NCBI GenBank assembly: GCA_017620315.1
Contig: JAFZQQ010000332.1
Coordinates: 1 to 12,520, forward strand
Length of the DNA: 12,520 bases
Source: Oscillospiraceae bacterium
Lineage (GTDB): Bacteria; Bacillota; Clostridia; Oscillospirales; Oscillospiraceae
Direction: 5' to 3'
In this document: positions 1 through 7,534 of the stretch, piece after piece
How the letters are laid out: the number at the start of each line of letters is the position of its first letter
How positions within the stretch are numbered: position 1 is the stretch's first letter
Translations under genes and position numbers: made by a program
The notes under the pieces: generated by a model
The model's input: only the letters and a program-made list of their open reading frames with translations
Told to the model about the DNA's origin: nothing
The model's database searches: none

Positions 1-520
1 CTCCGTCAACTATACCGTCTATCTTTCCGTCCATGTCCTCGCGGACATGCTCCGCAGTTGTGCAGCTTGGGCGGCCCGAGGTATTCGCGCTTGGCGCAGC
101 GACGGGCACTCCCGCCTCCGCGATGATCGCGCGGGTCACCGCATTGTCCGGGCAGCGCATGCCCACCGTGTCAAGCCCGCCGGTCGTACGCAGCGGCACC
201 TCCGGTTTTTTCTTGAGGATCATCGTAAGAGGCCCCGGCCAAAACTTCTCCGCAAGGTTGTATGCGGTCTCGGGTATGTCCCTGCAGTACCTCTCAAGCC
301 ATTCCGCCGACGGGATGTGGAGAATGAGCGGATTGTCCTGAGGGCGGCCCTTTGCCGCGAATATACCCGCTACCGCGCACTCATCCATTCCGTTTGCGCC
401 AAGGCCGTATACCGTTTCTGTAGGGATCGCGAGCAGCCCACCGTTGCGAAGAATATCAGCCGCCTCGCTTATCTTCTCCGTATCCTCTGGGGATCCGATT
501 TTAAGCCATTTTGTCTTCAT
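1..520 (-). CDS. tsaC: L-threonylcarbamoyladenylate synthase, TsaC/Sua5/YwlC family (3' end outside window)
   Basis: Makes threonylcarbamoyl-AMP from threonine, bicarbonate and ATP in the cytoplasm, the first step of t6A37 formation in tRNAs reading ANN codons. The 173 residues in the window show family hallmarks in order: PTETVYGLGANG (about 33-44), KGRPQDNPLILHI (about 57-69), KFWPGPLTMILKK, a VGMRCPDN segment, and APSANTSGRPS, the SxN nucleotide-binding region. The frame is still open at base 1, so I cannot tell the short TsaC form from the longer Sua5/YwlC form with a C-terminal Sua5 domain. The ATG at 518-520 overlaps the stop of the preceding small gene (ATGA). No Shine-Dalgarno precedes it; the upstream bases are A-rich, so translation probably depends on coupling to, or frameshifting from, that gene. 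Family assignment is secure. Confidence 0.93.
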   Translation of the reverse strand, partial: MKTKWLKIGSPEDTEKISEAADILRNGGLLAIPTETVYGLGANGMDECAVAGIFAAKGRPQDNPLILHIPSAEWLERYCRDIPETAYNLAEKFWPGPLTMILKKKPEVPLRTTGGLDTVGMRCPDNAVTRAIIAEAGVPVAAPSANTSGRPSCTTAEHVREDMDGKIDGIVDG

Positions 521-738
521 TTTTTTCTGTTTTTCAGCGCCATAACCGTAAAGAAGGAGGATGCCGCTATCCACAGCATCAAAAGCACTCCGGCTATTCT
601 GACATTGCGCTCGAACACTTCAACGCCCGGATACCTCTTCATGAGGTAGGCCATGTAGGCTTCAAGGGCCACCGTAAGCAGCGTCAGGCACCAGGAAAAA
701 ATCATAAGCTTTCTGTACATCTTCGGCTCCGGTTTCAT
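517..738 (-). CDS. small two-helix membrane protein, unknown function
   Basis: A 73-residue protein that I do not recognise. Two hydrophobic segments are visible, about residues 10-32 and 46-67, joined by a short polar stretch (KRYPGVEVFERN); both ends are basic (first residues MKPEPKMYRK, last residues KNRKK). It is therefore probably a helical-hairpin membrane protein. It is very likely a real gene: a strong Shine-Dalgarno (GGAGGAG, 5 bases before the ATG) lies inside the end of prfA, its ATG overlaps the prfA stop (ATGA), and its stop overlaps the start of tsaC in the same way. It sits where many Firmicutes carry prmC, the release-factor methyltransferase gene, but shows no resemblance to PrmC. 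Its last three sense codons are AGA AAA AAA, a possible slippery site (see separate entry). Confidence 0.8.
   Translation of the reverse strand: MKPEPKMYRKLMIFSWCLTLLTVALEAYMAYLMKRYPGVEVFERNVRIAGVLLMLWIAASSFFTVMALKNRKK
520..526 (-). other. candidate -1 frameshift heptamer A AAA AAA before a TGA stop
   Basis: The minus strand reads AGA AAA AAA TGA in the frame of the small membrane protein, so seven A's lie in exactly the X XXY YYZ phase needed for -1 tandem slippage, with a stop codon immediately 3'. Slipping back one base enters the tsaC frame at its ATG and would give a fused membrane protein-TsaC. I see no Shine-Dalgarno-like stimulator at the usual distance upstream and did not establish a downstream structure. 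The motif is seen directly; frameshifting is inference. Confidence 0.4.
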
Positions 739-1811
739 GTCTGCTCCTCCGTGCTCTGTCTGAGAGCTTCCGCCTGCGCCTGCATCGTAAGCGCGTCGAT
801 GATCGGATCAAGGTCTCCGTTTATGACCTGCAAAATGTTGAAATTCTTGTTGTCTCCGTTCAGGCGGTGGTCGGTGACGCGGTTCTGTGGAAAGTTGTAG
901 GTGCGTATACGCTCGTTTCGCATCCCCGTACCCACCTGCGCGCGGCGCTCGCTGGTAATTGCTCCCTCTACGCGCTGCTGCTCTATCTCATAGAGCTTGC
1001 TTGCAAGCATCGCCATGCACTTTGCGCGGTTCTGCACCTGCGAGCGTTCCTCCTGACAGCTGACCACTATGCCGGTCGGCCGGTGAATAAGCCTCACGGC
1101 GGAGCTTGTCTTGTTCACATGCTGGCCGCCGGCGCCAGAGGAACGGTAGACCTGCATCTCGATGTCCTCCTCGCGGAGATCGACGTCAACCGTCTCCATT
1201 TCCGGCAGCACCGCGACGGTCGCGGTCGAGGTGTGTACTCTCCCGCCCGACTCCGTCTCCGGCACGCGCTGCACGCGGTGTACGCCGGACTCGAACTTGA
1301 GCCGCGAATACGCGCCGTCACCCGAAACGACGAAGTCAGCCTCCTTAACGCCGCCGAGCTCGGTGTCGTTGTAGTTCATAAGCTCGATTTTCCAGCCGCG
1401 TTTTTCGGCATACATCGAGTACATTCTATAGAGGTCTGCGGCAAAGAGCGCGCTTTCCTCTCCGCCGACGCCGCCGCGCAGCTCCATGATAACATTTTTC
1501 GAGTCGTTTGGATCACGCGGCAAAAGCAATATCCTCAGTTCGTCGTAAAGGCGCTCCTTCTCCTCCTTCGCCGCCTTCAGCTCCTCCTGAGCCATATCCC
1601 GCAGCTCGGGATCTGACAGCAGCGACTCGGACTCCTCTATTGTCGCATCGCATTTTTTATAAGCGCGGTACGCCTCCGTTACCGGCTCCAGCTCTTTCTG
1701 CTCACGGGTCAGCGCACGAAGCCGGGCAGAGTCGGCATATATCTCCGGTATCTCCAAAAGCTCGCCGATCTCATCGTAGCGCCGGGCTATTTCAAGCAGT
1801 TTCTCCCACAT
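735..1811 (-). CDS. prfA: peptide chain release factor 1 (RF1)
   Basis: Terminates translation at UAA and UAG by triggering hydrolysis of peptidyl-tRNA on the ribosome. The 358-residue length is normal for RF1. The N-terminal third is helical and charged. Residues about 112-119 carry the GGVGGEES stretch. The stop-codon recognition tripeptide is PET at 184-186 in HRVQRVPETES, a PxT variant also found in Bacillus RF1, which separates it from RF2 (SPF). The catalytic GGQ is at 228-230 (SGAGGQHVNKT), followed by the conserved RNERIRTYNFPQNRVTDHR segment. The ATG at 1809-1811 lies 3 bases after the flavodoxin-like gene, and a CGGAG Shine-Dalgarno lies about 9 bases upstream inside that gene. No prmC, whose product methylates the GGQ glutamine, is adjacent. 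Confidence 0.98.
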   Translation of the reverse strand: MWEKLLEIARRYDEIGELLEIPEIYADSARLRALTREQKELEPVTEAYRAYKKCDATIEESESLLSDPELRDMAQEELKAAKEEKERLYDELRILLLPRDPNDSKNVIMELRGGVGGEESALFAADLYRMYSMYAEKRGWKIELMNYNDTELGGVKEADFVVSGDGAYSRLKFESGVHRVQRVPETESGGRVHTSTATVAVLPEMETVDVDLREEDIEMQVYRSSGAGGQHVNKTSSAVRLIHRPTGIVVSCQEERSQVQNRAKCMAMLASKLYEIEQQRVEGAITSERRAQVGTGMRNERIRTYNFPQNRVTDHRLNGDNKNFNILQVINGDLDPIIDALTMQAQAEALRQSTEEQT

Positions 1812-1814
1812 GGC

Positions 1815-2414
1815 TCAATGCTCCGTATCCATGTTTTCGGCGATCATTTTCCCGTCCTGCGGTCTATCGGAAGCCGCCGCCTCGTGATTTGCCTCCGCTG
1901 CTTCGTCCTCATCGGTCAGTACAAGCTCCACGCCGGCAAATTCCGCGCATTGCTTGAGGAACTGCCTGCGCCAGAAGTGATAACCCGTCGAGCCGGGGCA
2001 GAGCGATACCGCCGCTACATGCGGCTTCAACACATACTGATCCATCTGGTCAAATATCTCGGTATACCGCTCCTCTGTCTTATGCGTTATCACATAAGCG
2101 ACATTCGACATTTCGTAGCCCCGGCGTTTAAGCAACCCTCGCATCACGCTGGAGCAGCGTCCGCCCCAGACGGGTGTGCCAAGGATAACAAGCTTATACT
2201 CCCAGAGCGGGCGCTCGGTCTCAAATTTGGTAATGGCCCACGTCCTGCGGCGCATCGCGTCGAGACCGCAGCGCAGCGCGCCTATCGCCCCGCCGCGGCG
2301 TATGCGGTCTCTGACCTCTATGAGTTGGCAGTCGAGCGCTCCTGAAATCTCTCGCATGGCCTTTCTTGTCTTGCCCGTGCGTGAATAGCATATACAGATA
2401 ATGTCGTTATTCAT
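1815..2414 (-). CDS. flavodoxin-like fold protein
   Basis: A 199-residue cytoplasmic protein with the outline of a flavodoxin/FMN-binding fold. After the first beta strand (IICICYS) comes SRTGKTRKA at about 11-19, matching the T/S-x-T-G-x-T phosphate-binding loop of flavodoxins. The second flavin-contact loop appears as LGTPVWGGRCSS after the strand YKLVIL. FMN binding and an electron-transfer or quinone-reductase role are therefore plausible, but the substrate and partners are unknown. The last 40 or so residues are acidic and polar and look like a disordered tail; they also contain the Shine-Dalgarno for prfA. Its ATG overlaps the stop of the upstream ydcF-like gene (ATGA), with only a weak GGATCT before it, so translation is probably coupled. 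Confidence 0.8.
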   Translation of the reverse strand: MNNDIICICYSRTGKTRKAMREISGALDCQLIEVRDRIRRGGAIGALRCGLDAMRRRTWAITKFETERPLWEYKLVILGTPVWGGRCSSVMRGLLKRRGYEMSNVAYVITHKTEERYTEIFDQMDQYVLKPHVAAVSLCPGSTGYHFWRRQFLKQCAEFAGVELVLTDEDEAAEANHEAAASDRPQDGKMIAENMDTEH

Positions 2415-3211
2415 AGATCCAGATCCAATCCAAGCAGCATTTCGTTTGCGAGCGCGAACGCCTCGCGGATATAGTAATTCACAGTCAGCACGGAATAGTA
2501 CACTCCCTGCGGAAGCGACGAGGGCACTGTCAGCATCTGTGTGTCCGTTATTCCGATCTCACCGGCAATGTACCTTGTGCGTGCAATGTGATAATCGCTC
2601 GTTACGACCGCGAAGGGGGCGATTGTATCGACCTTGCGCTCATCCATTACGGCAAGAGACTCCGTAAGGTTAGTCCGCGTGCTGGTCGCGCGCTCTTCCT
2701 TCCAGATCCTTTCCTCCGCGATACCGCGAGCGGAAAGGTAGCGCGCCATGCACTCCGCCTCGCTGATAAGCTCTCCTTCGCCCTGGCTTCCGCTGACAAT
2801 GACCGGCACCTCAGGCTTGTCGGCAATATAGGCAAGCGCCACGTCAAGCCTTCTTGAAAGCATCAGCGAGGGCTGCACCCCCTCAACGCCCGCCCCGAGA
2901 ACGACGACGCACGAAACGTCATGCGCTGCGCCGTCGCCGCGCGCACCGGATATGACCTTTGCTTCAAGGAAGCAGAAAAACGCAAGCCCTGCGCAAAAGG
3001 CAATCAGCATGACCCATTTTGCGCATTTTGCGGGCACACTCTCACCCGAAAAGGCGTCCAGCAGAGCGAAGAGCGCTATATACAGTCCCGCGCACAGACA
3101 CAGCACGGCAGAAAACCTCATGCCGGAAACAGGCCGCAGAATCACCGCCGCCACAGCCAAGACCGCAGCAACCGTCCAAAGCAGCTTTTGCTTTAGCTTC
3201 ACTTTCTTCAT
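2411..3211 (-). CDS. YdcF/SanA-like DUF218 membrane protein
   Basis: A 266-residue protein with about three N-terminal membrane helices (roughly residues 8-27, 32-52 and 64-84) followed by a DUF218 (YdcF/SanA/ElyC) domain from about residue 100. Domain signs are the strand-loop CVVVLGAGVEG, the PSLMLSRRLDVA helix, VSGSQGEGELISEAECMARYL, the ERATSTRTNLTES segment, and VTSDYHIARTR. Members of this family in Enterobacteria (SanA, ElyC) affect envelope integrity and lipid-carrier use; the biochemical role is not settled and I do not assign one here. A place directly behind ddl, murF and an ABC-F gene fits an envelope function. Translation starts at the ATG at 3209-3211, with a GGAGAG Shine-Dalgarno 8 bases upstream, 5 bases after the ABC-F stop. 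Confidence 0.85.
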   Translation of the reverse strand: MKKVKLKQKLLWTVAAVLAVAAVILRPVSGMRFSAVLCLCAGLYIALFALLDAFSGESVPAKCAKWVMLIAFCAGLAFFCFLEAKVISGARGDGAAHDVSCVVVLGAGVEGVQPSLMLSRRLDVALAYIADKPEVPVIVSGSQGEGELISEAECMARYLSARGIAEERIWKEERATSTRTNLTESLAVMDERKVDTIAPFAVVTSDYHIARTRYIAGEIGITDTQMLTVPSSLPQGVYYSVLTVNYYIREAFALANEMLLGLDLDL

Positions 3212-3216
3212 TTGCG

Positions 3217-5112
3217 TTACTCTCCGGCCTCGGCGGCAAGCTCCTCCCAGCGCAGCATCAGTTCATCCAGCTTCGCCTCGGCGGCAGTCTTATCCTCGTA
3301 CAGCGCGGCATATCTCTCATAATCCGAGCCTGCCTCCGTCAGCTTCGTCTCAAGCTCCGCCAGCGCAGCCTCAAGCTGGGCTATCTCCTTCTCGCAAACG
3401 GTGAGCTTTCGGCGCGCGGATTGCTGCCCTCCGGCGGGTTTTGGTTTTGAGATTGTATGGTCTTTCTCCTTTACGCGTTTGGCTGCTTCCGGTTTTTGAA
3501 GCTCTTCCTTGATTTTTCTGTATCTCTCGAAGCCAACTCGGTAGTCTGTGATCTTCCCGTTCTCAAGCTCCCATATCCGCGTTGCGAAACGGTTGATGAA
3601 GTATCTGTCATGGCTTACGAACAAGAGTGTCCCGTCGTAAGCCTCAACCGCTTCCTCTATCCATTCGCGCGAGGCTATATCGAGATGGTTCGTCGGCTCG
3701 TTAAGGATAAGCAGATTGACCGCCTCGTCCATGATCGTGCACAGATACAGTCGGCTGAGTTCGCCGCCTGAGAGCACACCGACGCTCTTAAAAACGTCCT
3801 CGCCCTGAAAGTGAAAACGCGCAAGCCTGTCACGCGCAGCCTGTGTGGTGACGCCCCGTTTCGACCAAAGCATCGTGTCGACAAGGTTCCTCCCCGGTAC
3901 GTCGAAGGTGACTATTTGAGGAAGATATGCCGTACGTACGGACGGGCCAAACTTTATCCTGCCCTCGTCCGGGTATTCCTGATCCAGGATAAGCTTCAGA
4001 AGCGTGGTCTTTCCCATTCCGTTGTCGCCGAGAAGCGCGATCCGTTCGCCGCCCTCGACCATAAGATCAAGACCGCTGAAAAGCGTCCTGTCTCCAAAGG
4101 ACTTGGAAACGCCCTTGAGCTCAAATACCTCGTCGCCGAAAAACTCTCTACTTACAAACTGCGCGGTGAGGGCTCTGTCCTTTGTGGGCTTGTCCGTTGT
4201 GCGCATGCGCTCGATGCGCTTTTCCATCGATTTGGCGCGGCGGTAAGTTTTGTCGTCGCCCTTGAAGGCAAACATGCGCAGCTGCTCGGCAGATTTCTCA
4301 AGCTGGGCGATTTTCTCCTGTTCCTTTTCATATCTGCGCATATGCTCAAGATAGCGGCGTTCCTTTTCAACGGCATAGAAGCTGTAGTTTCCGCTGTAGA
4401 ACTCCGCCTTGCCGTCGAGCACCTCTATGCAGCGCGTCACGGTTCGGTCGAGAAAATAGCGGTCGTGCGAAATTGCAAGCACAGTGCCGTGAAAATGCGA
4501 CAGGTATTCCTCCAGCCACTCCGTTGCGTGGAGATCCAGATGGTTCGTGGGCTCGTCCAGCAGCAGAACGTCCGTATCCTCCAGTATGAGCCTTGCAAGG
4601 TTTACGCGGGTCTTCTCTCCGCCGGAGAGCGTGTCAAAGCTTCGCGAGCGCATATCCGCGTCCAGCGAAAGTCCGTTTGCGACCTTGTTCACCGCAGTCG
4701 CGGTATCATAGCCTCCCAGCCCCTCAAACCTTGCCGACAGCTCCCCGTAGCGACGCAGCGTTTCATCGCTCTCGTCGCCGTCAGCCATTTTTTCGCTCAA
4801 CGCGGTCATTTCCTCGCCCATAGCCCGGGTACGCTCAAATGCGCTTTGCAGAACGTCCTCTACCGTCCATCCTTCCGGATAAACGGGGATCTGCGATATG
4901 AGCCCAACCCGGCGGTTCGGCGCAAAAACGATATCGCCGGAGTCAGCGCTCAGCTCGCCCGTGAGGATGCGAAACAGCGTAGTCTTTCCGGCGCCGTTCT
5001 TGCCGAGAAGGCCGACCCGCTCCCCGCGCTCTATCTGGAACGTCAAGCCGTCGAGTATGTTCTTGTCGAGGTCGAAGGACTTTGTAAGAGCGTTTACGCT
5101 CAGATCGATCAT
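3217..5112 (-). CDS. ABC-F family ATPase (duplicated ABC domains, no membrane part)
   Basis: A 631-residue soluble protein with two ABC ATPase domains, the ABC-F layout of ribosome-binding translation factors and antibiotic-resistance proteins. Domain 1: Walker A GKNGAGKTT (37-45), signature LSGGEKTR (162-169), Walker B LLLDEPTNHLD (183-193), switch His 216. A basic, coiled-coil linker (about 247-315), the P-site tRNA interaction motif of the family, follows. Domain 2: Walker A GDNGMGKTT (362-370), signature LSGGELSR (447-454), Walker B LLILNEPTNHLD (467-478), switch His 501. The Walker B Asp is Asn at 471 (codon AAC, 3700-3702), whereas catalytic Glu 472 is kept. A C-terminal coiled coil follows (about 570-625). 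It most resembles housekeeping YdiF-like members rather than a resistance type, but this is unproven. Its ATG overlaps the murF stop (ATGA), with an AAGGA Shine-Dalgarno 9 bases upstream. Confidence 0.92.
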   Translation of the reverse strand: MIDLSVNALTKSFDLDKNILDGLTFQIERGERVGLLGKNGAGKTTLFRILTGELSADSGDIVFAPNRRVGLISQIPVYPEGWTVEDVLQSAFERTRAMGEEMTALSEKMADGDESDETLRRYGELSARFEGLGGYDTATAVNKVANGLSLDADMRSRSFDTLSGGEKTRVNLARLILEDTDVLLLDEPTNHLDLHATEWLEEYLSHFHGTVLAISHDRYFLDRTVTRCIEVLDGKAEFYSGNYSFYAVEKERRYLEHMRRYEKEQEKIAQLEKSAEQLRMFAFKGDDKTYRRAKSMEKRIERMRTTDKPTKDRALTAQFVSREFFGDEVFELKGVSKSFGDRTLFSGLDLMVEGGERIALLGDNGMGKTTLLKLILDQEYPDEGRIKFGPSVRTAYLPQIVTFDVPGRNLVDTMLWSKRGVTTQAARDRLARFHFQGEDVFKSVGVLSGGELSRLYLCTIMDEAVNLLILNEPTNHLDIASREWIEEAVEAYDGTLLFVSHDRYFINRFATRIWELENGKITDYRVGFERYRKIKEELQKPEAAKRVKEKDHTISKPKPAGGQQSARRKLTVCEKEIAQLEAALAELETKLTEAGSDYERYAALYEDKTAAEAKLDELMLRWEELAAEAGE

Positions 5113-6446
5113 TTGATCAGTTCCTTTATGATTCTCTCAAAATTCATGGAGTGGGACGCCTTGACAAGCAGCGCCGTACCCGGGGCAAACTCTTTTTTCA
5201 CGGTATCAAGCGCGTCCTCCACACTGTCAAAGCTCATCGCGCCATGTCCATACGCCGCGGCGATGCCCTTTGCCTTGGCCCCGACCGTTATCACACAGTC
5301 TACTCCAAGTTTTTTTGCGTGCTCGCCCACTTCACGGTGCGCCTTTTCTGTCAAATCGCCCAGCTCCGCCATATCGCCGAGCATCGCGACGGTCCTCTCG
5401 CCGAGACCCACAAGCACGTCCAGCGCCGCGCGCATGGATTGCGGTCCAGCATTATAGCAGTCATCCAGAAGCCTTCGGTCGTTTTCGAGCTCATGCACAA
5501 GCATGCGCGAGTCGGTAGGCTCATAGTCAGCGGCTCCGCGTACGATCTCCTCCGCCGTCATTCCCAGCTGCTCGCCTATAGCCGCCGCCATGGCCGCAGG
5601 ATACGCCATGTACACGCCGGGCGTGGGGATCTCCATCTCATAGCGTGCGCGGGAGGTGACGACCGTGCAGATTATCCCGTCCTTGCCCTTGTCGACGATA
5701 TCCGAAAAGCGCACGTCGCAGTTTTCACCCTTTCCGACGCGTATGACGCGCTGCGGAACCATTACGGTGTTCAGCAGCTCATCGTCGCCGTTCAGAACGG
5801 CAAACCCGTCCGGCGCAAGATTTTCAAATATCTCGCACTTGGCCTTGAGAATGTTCTCACGCGAGCCAAGGCGTTCTATGTGCATATCTCCGATATTGGT
5901 GATCACCGCGACCGAAGGCTTCACCATCTCGCCGAGGTAGCGGATCTGCCCCTCGCCGTCCATTCCCGTCTCGATCACAGCAGCCTCATGCTTTTTCTCA
6001 AGCCGCATCAGCGTCTTCGGCGTTCCGATCTCGTTGTTATAGTTCTTCTCTGTGCGGAGCGTCTCAAAGCGCGCCGAAAGCACGCTTCCTATCATGTCCT
6101 TTGTCGTCGTCTTGCCGACGCTTCCCGTTACCTGTATCACAGGGATATCGAAATGCGAGCGGTGCCATGCGGCAATGTCCTTGTACGCAACGTCCGTGTT
6201 GGCGACGCGAATATAGTATTTTCCGTTGCGCAGCGTCTGTGGCGGCTGCGAGAAAACGCATCCGCAGGCTCCGTGGTCCAGCGCGTCATCAATATATTTA
6301 TGTCCGCCCCTGAGCGCAAGGAACACAGAGCCCTCTACAGCCTGGTTGCTGTCGACGCACAGAATGCTGACAGGCGTTTCGCTCGCTCCGGACACAAGCT
6401 CGCCATGGACGAGCGCCGCAAGCTCGCCGGCAGTTATCGTTTTCAC
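5109..6446 (-). CDS. murF: UDP-N-acetylmuramoyl-tripeptide--D-alanyl-D-alanine ligase
   Basis: Cytoplasmic Mur ligase that uses ATP to join D-Ala-D-Ala to the UDP-MurNAc-tripeptide, completing the pentapeptide precursor of peptidoglycan. With the GTG start it has 445 residues, normal for MurF. Visible are the N-terminal substrate-binding domain, the P-loop VTGSVGKTTTKD (about 106-117), TEKNYNNEIGTP (about 132-143), the TNIGDMHIERLGS segment, the AKCEIFE stretch that in Mur ligases carries the carbamylated lysine, NGDDE (219-223), and in the C-terminal domain DCYNAGPQSM and GDMAELGDLTEKAHREVG. I chose GTG at 6444-6446: it overlaps the ddl stop as GTGA, has an AGAGGGG Shine-Dalgarno (6456-6462) 9 bases upstream, and gives the usual family N-terminus. 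A longer reading from TTG at 6494 would run 50 bases into ddl. Pairing with ddl supplies its substrate. Confidence 0.96.
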   Translation of the reverse strand: MKTITAGELAALVHGELVSGASETPVSILCVDSNQAVEGSVFLALRGGHKYIDDALDHGACGCVFSQPPQTLRNGKYYIRVANTDVAYKDIAAWHRSHFDIPVIQVTGSVGKTTTKDMIGSVLSARFETLRTEKNYNNEIGTPKTLMRLEKKHEAAVIETGMDGEGQIRYLGEMVKPSVAVITNIGDMHIERLGSRENILKAKCEIFENLAPDGFAVLNGDDELLNTVMVPQRVIRVGKGENCDVRFSDIVDKGKDGIICTVVTSRARYEMEIPTPGVYMAYPAAMAAAIGEQLGMTAEEIVRGAADYEPTDSRMLVHELENDRRLLDDCYNAGPQSMRAALDVLVGLGERTVAMLGDMAELGDLTEKAHREVGEHAKKLGVDCVITVGAKAKGIAAAYGHGAMSFDSVEDALDTVKKEFAPGTALLVKASHSMNFERIIKELIK

Positions 6447-7531
6447 ACCTGCGTTCCCCTCTCTGTCAACGACTCGTTTACGATCCTCTCGCAAAGCTCC
6501 TCATAGCTCATGCCCACGGCCGCAGCCTCCTGCGGGACAAGGCTTGTAGGCGTCATGCCGGGAAGCGTGTTGATCTCAAGGAAATACGGCGTTCCGTCCT
6601 CTCCCACTATGAAGTCAGCGCGGGAATACACCTTGAGACCAAGCATACGGAATACCGTCTCTGTCGCAGCGCGCAGACGCGTCTCCCATTCCGGTGGTAT
6701 CGGCGCTGGGGTGATCTCCTCCGCGGCGCCCGCCTGATATTTGTTCTCGTAGTCGTAAAAACCGCTCTTCGGTATGATCTCTATGGACGGAAGCGCCTTT
6801 CCTCCAAGTATCGCGACCTGGATCTCGCGGCCCTTGATATACTGCTCCAGAACCACCCTGCCGCCGAAGCCCAGGCACTCGCGCAGCGCATCTCTGAGCG
6901 CGCTTTTGTTGTGAACAATGGACACGCCTATCGACGAGCCGTTGGCTATCGGCTTAACGACGCAGGGAAGCTTCGTTTCCTCCGCAAGCCTGTCGATGTC
7001 CCCCTCGGTATAGGAGACCGCGCGCCACTGCGGCGTCACAACGTAATCGGATACCAACCGCTTCGTAAGATCCTTGTCCATGGCGACGGCGCTGCCAAGG
7101 TAACCGCTTCCGGTATAAGGTATGCCAAGCAGATCAAACGTCGCCTGAACACGGCCGTCCTCGCCGCAGGTACCGTGCAGCGCAAGGAATACTATGTCAG
7201 CCATGCCGCAAACGGCAAGCACGTCCTTTCCGAAAAGGCTCGCGCTCTTGTCCGCACGGCTTGCACGAACGGCGTCGAGATCCGGTTCCTCCCTAGCGAC
7301 GCTGTAGTCGCTGCAAAGTCCGTCGGGCGCGTCAAAAATATCCTCAAGAGCGCCGCCATAGTCCTCAAGCCCGAGGAACATATCCACCAATATCGCCCTG
7401 TGGCCGCGTGTGCGCAGAGCGCGACAAACCTTCGTTCCGCTTGAAAGCGAAACGTTTCGCTCCATGCTCAGTCCGCCGGCCAATACAACTATTTTCAAAA
7501 GATTCCCTGCCTTTCTTGCTAAACAGTCCAT
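6443..7531 (-). CDS. ddl: D-alanine--D-alanine ligase
   Basis: ATP-grasp enzyme that makes D-Ala-D-Ala in the cytoplasm for MurF, encoded next in the operon. From the ATG it has 362 residues. Family motifs are the N-terminal VVLAGGLSMERNVSLSSG, ALHGTCGEDGRVQ, YTGSGYLGSAVAMDKDLTK, VKPIANGSSIGVS, the ADFIV strand with its acidic metal ligand, and LEINTLPGMTPTSLVP, whose E and N bind the metal and ATP phosphates. The start is uncertain. ATG at 7529-7531 is preceded by AGGATAGGT. An in-frame TTG at 7496-7498, preceded by AGGCAGGG, would give MKIVVLAGG, exactly where most Ddl proteins begin, and 351 residues; the extra eleven residues have no counterpart that I know of. It is the first gene of its operon, directly behind a predicted promoter. 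Resistance-type D-Ala-D-Lac specificity cannot be excluded by reading alone, but nothing around it (no vanH or vanX) suggests it. Confidence 0.95.
   Translation of the reverse strand: MDCLARKAGNLLKIVVLAGGLSMERNVSLSSGTKVCRALRTRGHRAILVDMFLGLEDYGGALEDIFDAPDGLCSDYSVAREEPDLDAVRASRADKSASLFGKDVLAVCGMADIVFLALHGTCGEDGRVQATFDLLGIPYTGSGYLGSAVAMDKDLTKRLVSDYVVTPQWRAVSYTEGDIDRLAEETKLPCVVKPIANGSSIGVSIVHNKSALRDALRECLGFGGRVVLEQYIKGREIQVAILGGKALPSIEIIPKSGFYDYENKYQAGAAEEITPAPIPPEWETRLRAATETVFRMLGLKVYSRADFIVGEDGTPYFLEINTLPGMTPTSLVPQEAAAVGMSYEELCERIVNESLTERGTQV
6456..6462 (-). promoter_or_regulatory. Shine-Dalgarno deciding the GTG start of murF
   Basis: The minus strand reads AGAGGGG here, 9 bases before GTG (6446-6444), inside the last codons of ddl. 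Together with the GTGA stop/start overlap it favours the GTG over the upstream in-frame TTG. Confidence 0.6.
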
Positions 7532-7534
7532 ACC

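Noticed and set aside
184..190. Codon-recognition tripeptide PET in RF1 (residues 184-186, gene at 735-1811) instead of PAT or PVT, as a sign of altered stop codon use
   Set aside because: These are residue numbers. PxT is kept, and PET is the usual form in Bacillus-type RF1, so it is ordinary. TGA and TAA stops are used normally in the window.
867..1616. Plus-strand open frame of 249 codons opposite prfA
   Set aside because: Codon-aligned antisense of RF1 with no independent evidence such as a Shine-Dalgarno or domain.
3811..5457. Plus-strand open frame of 548 codons opposite the ABC-F gene and the end of murF
   Set aside because: It is codon-aligned with the ABC-F gene on the other strand. 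In GC-rich genes that avoid TTA, CTA and TCA codons this frame stays open by chance. It shows no recognisable domain and it ignores the ABC-F/murF boundary.
5151..6506. Plus-strand open frame of 451 codons opposite murF
   Set aside because: Same codon-aligned antisense effect; the translation shows no family motif, whereas the minus strand encodes an unmistakable MurF.
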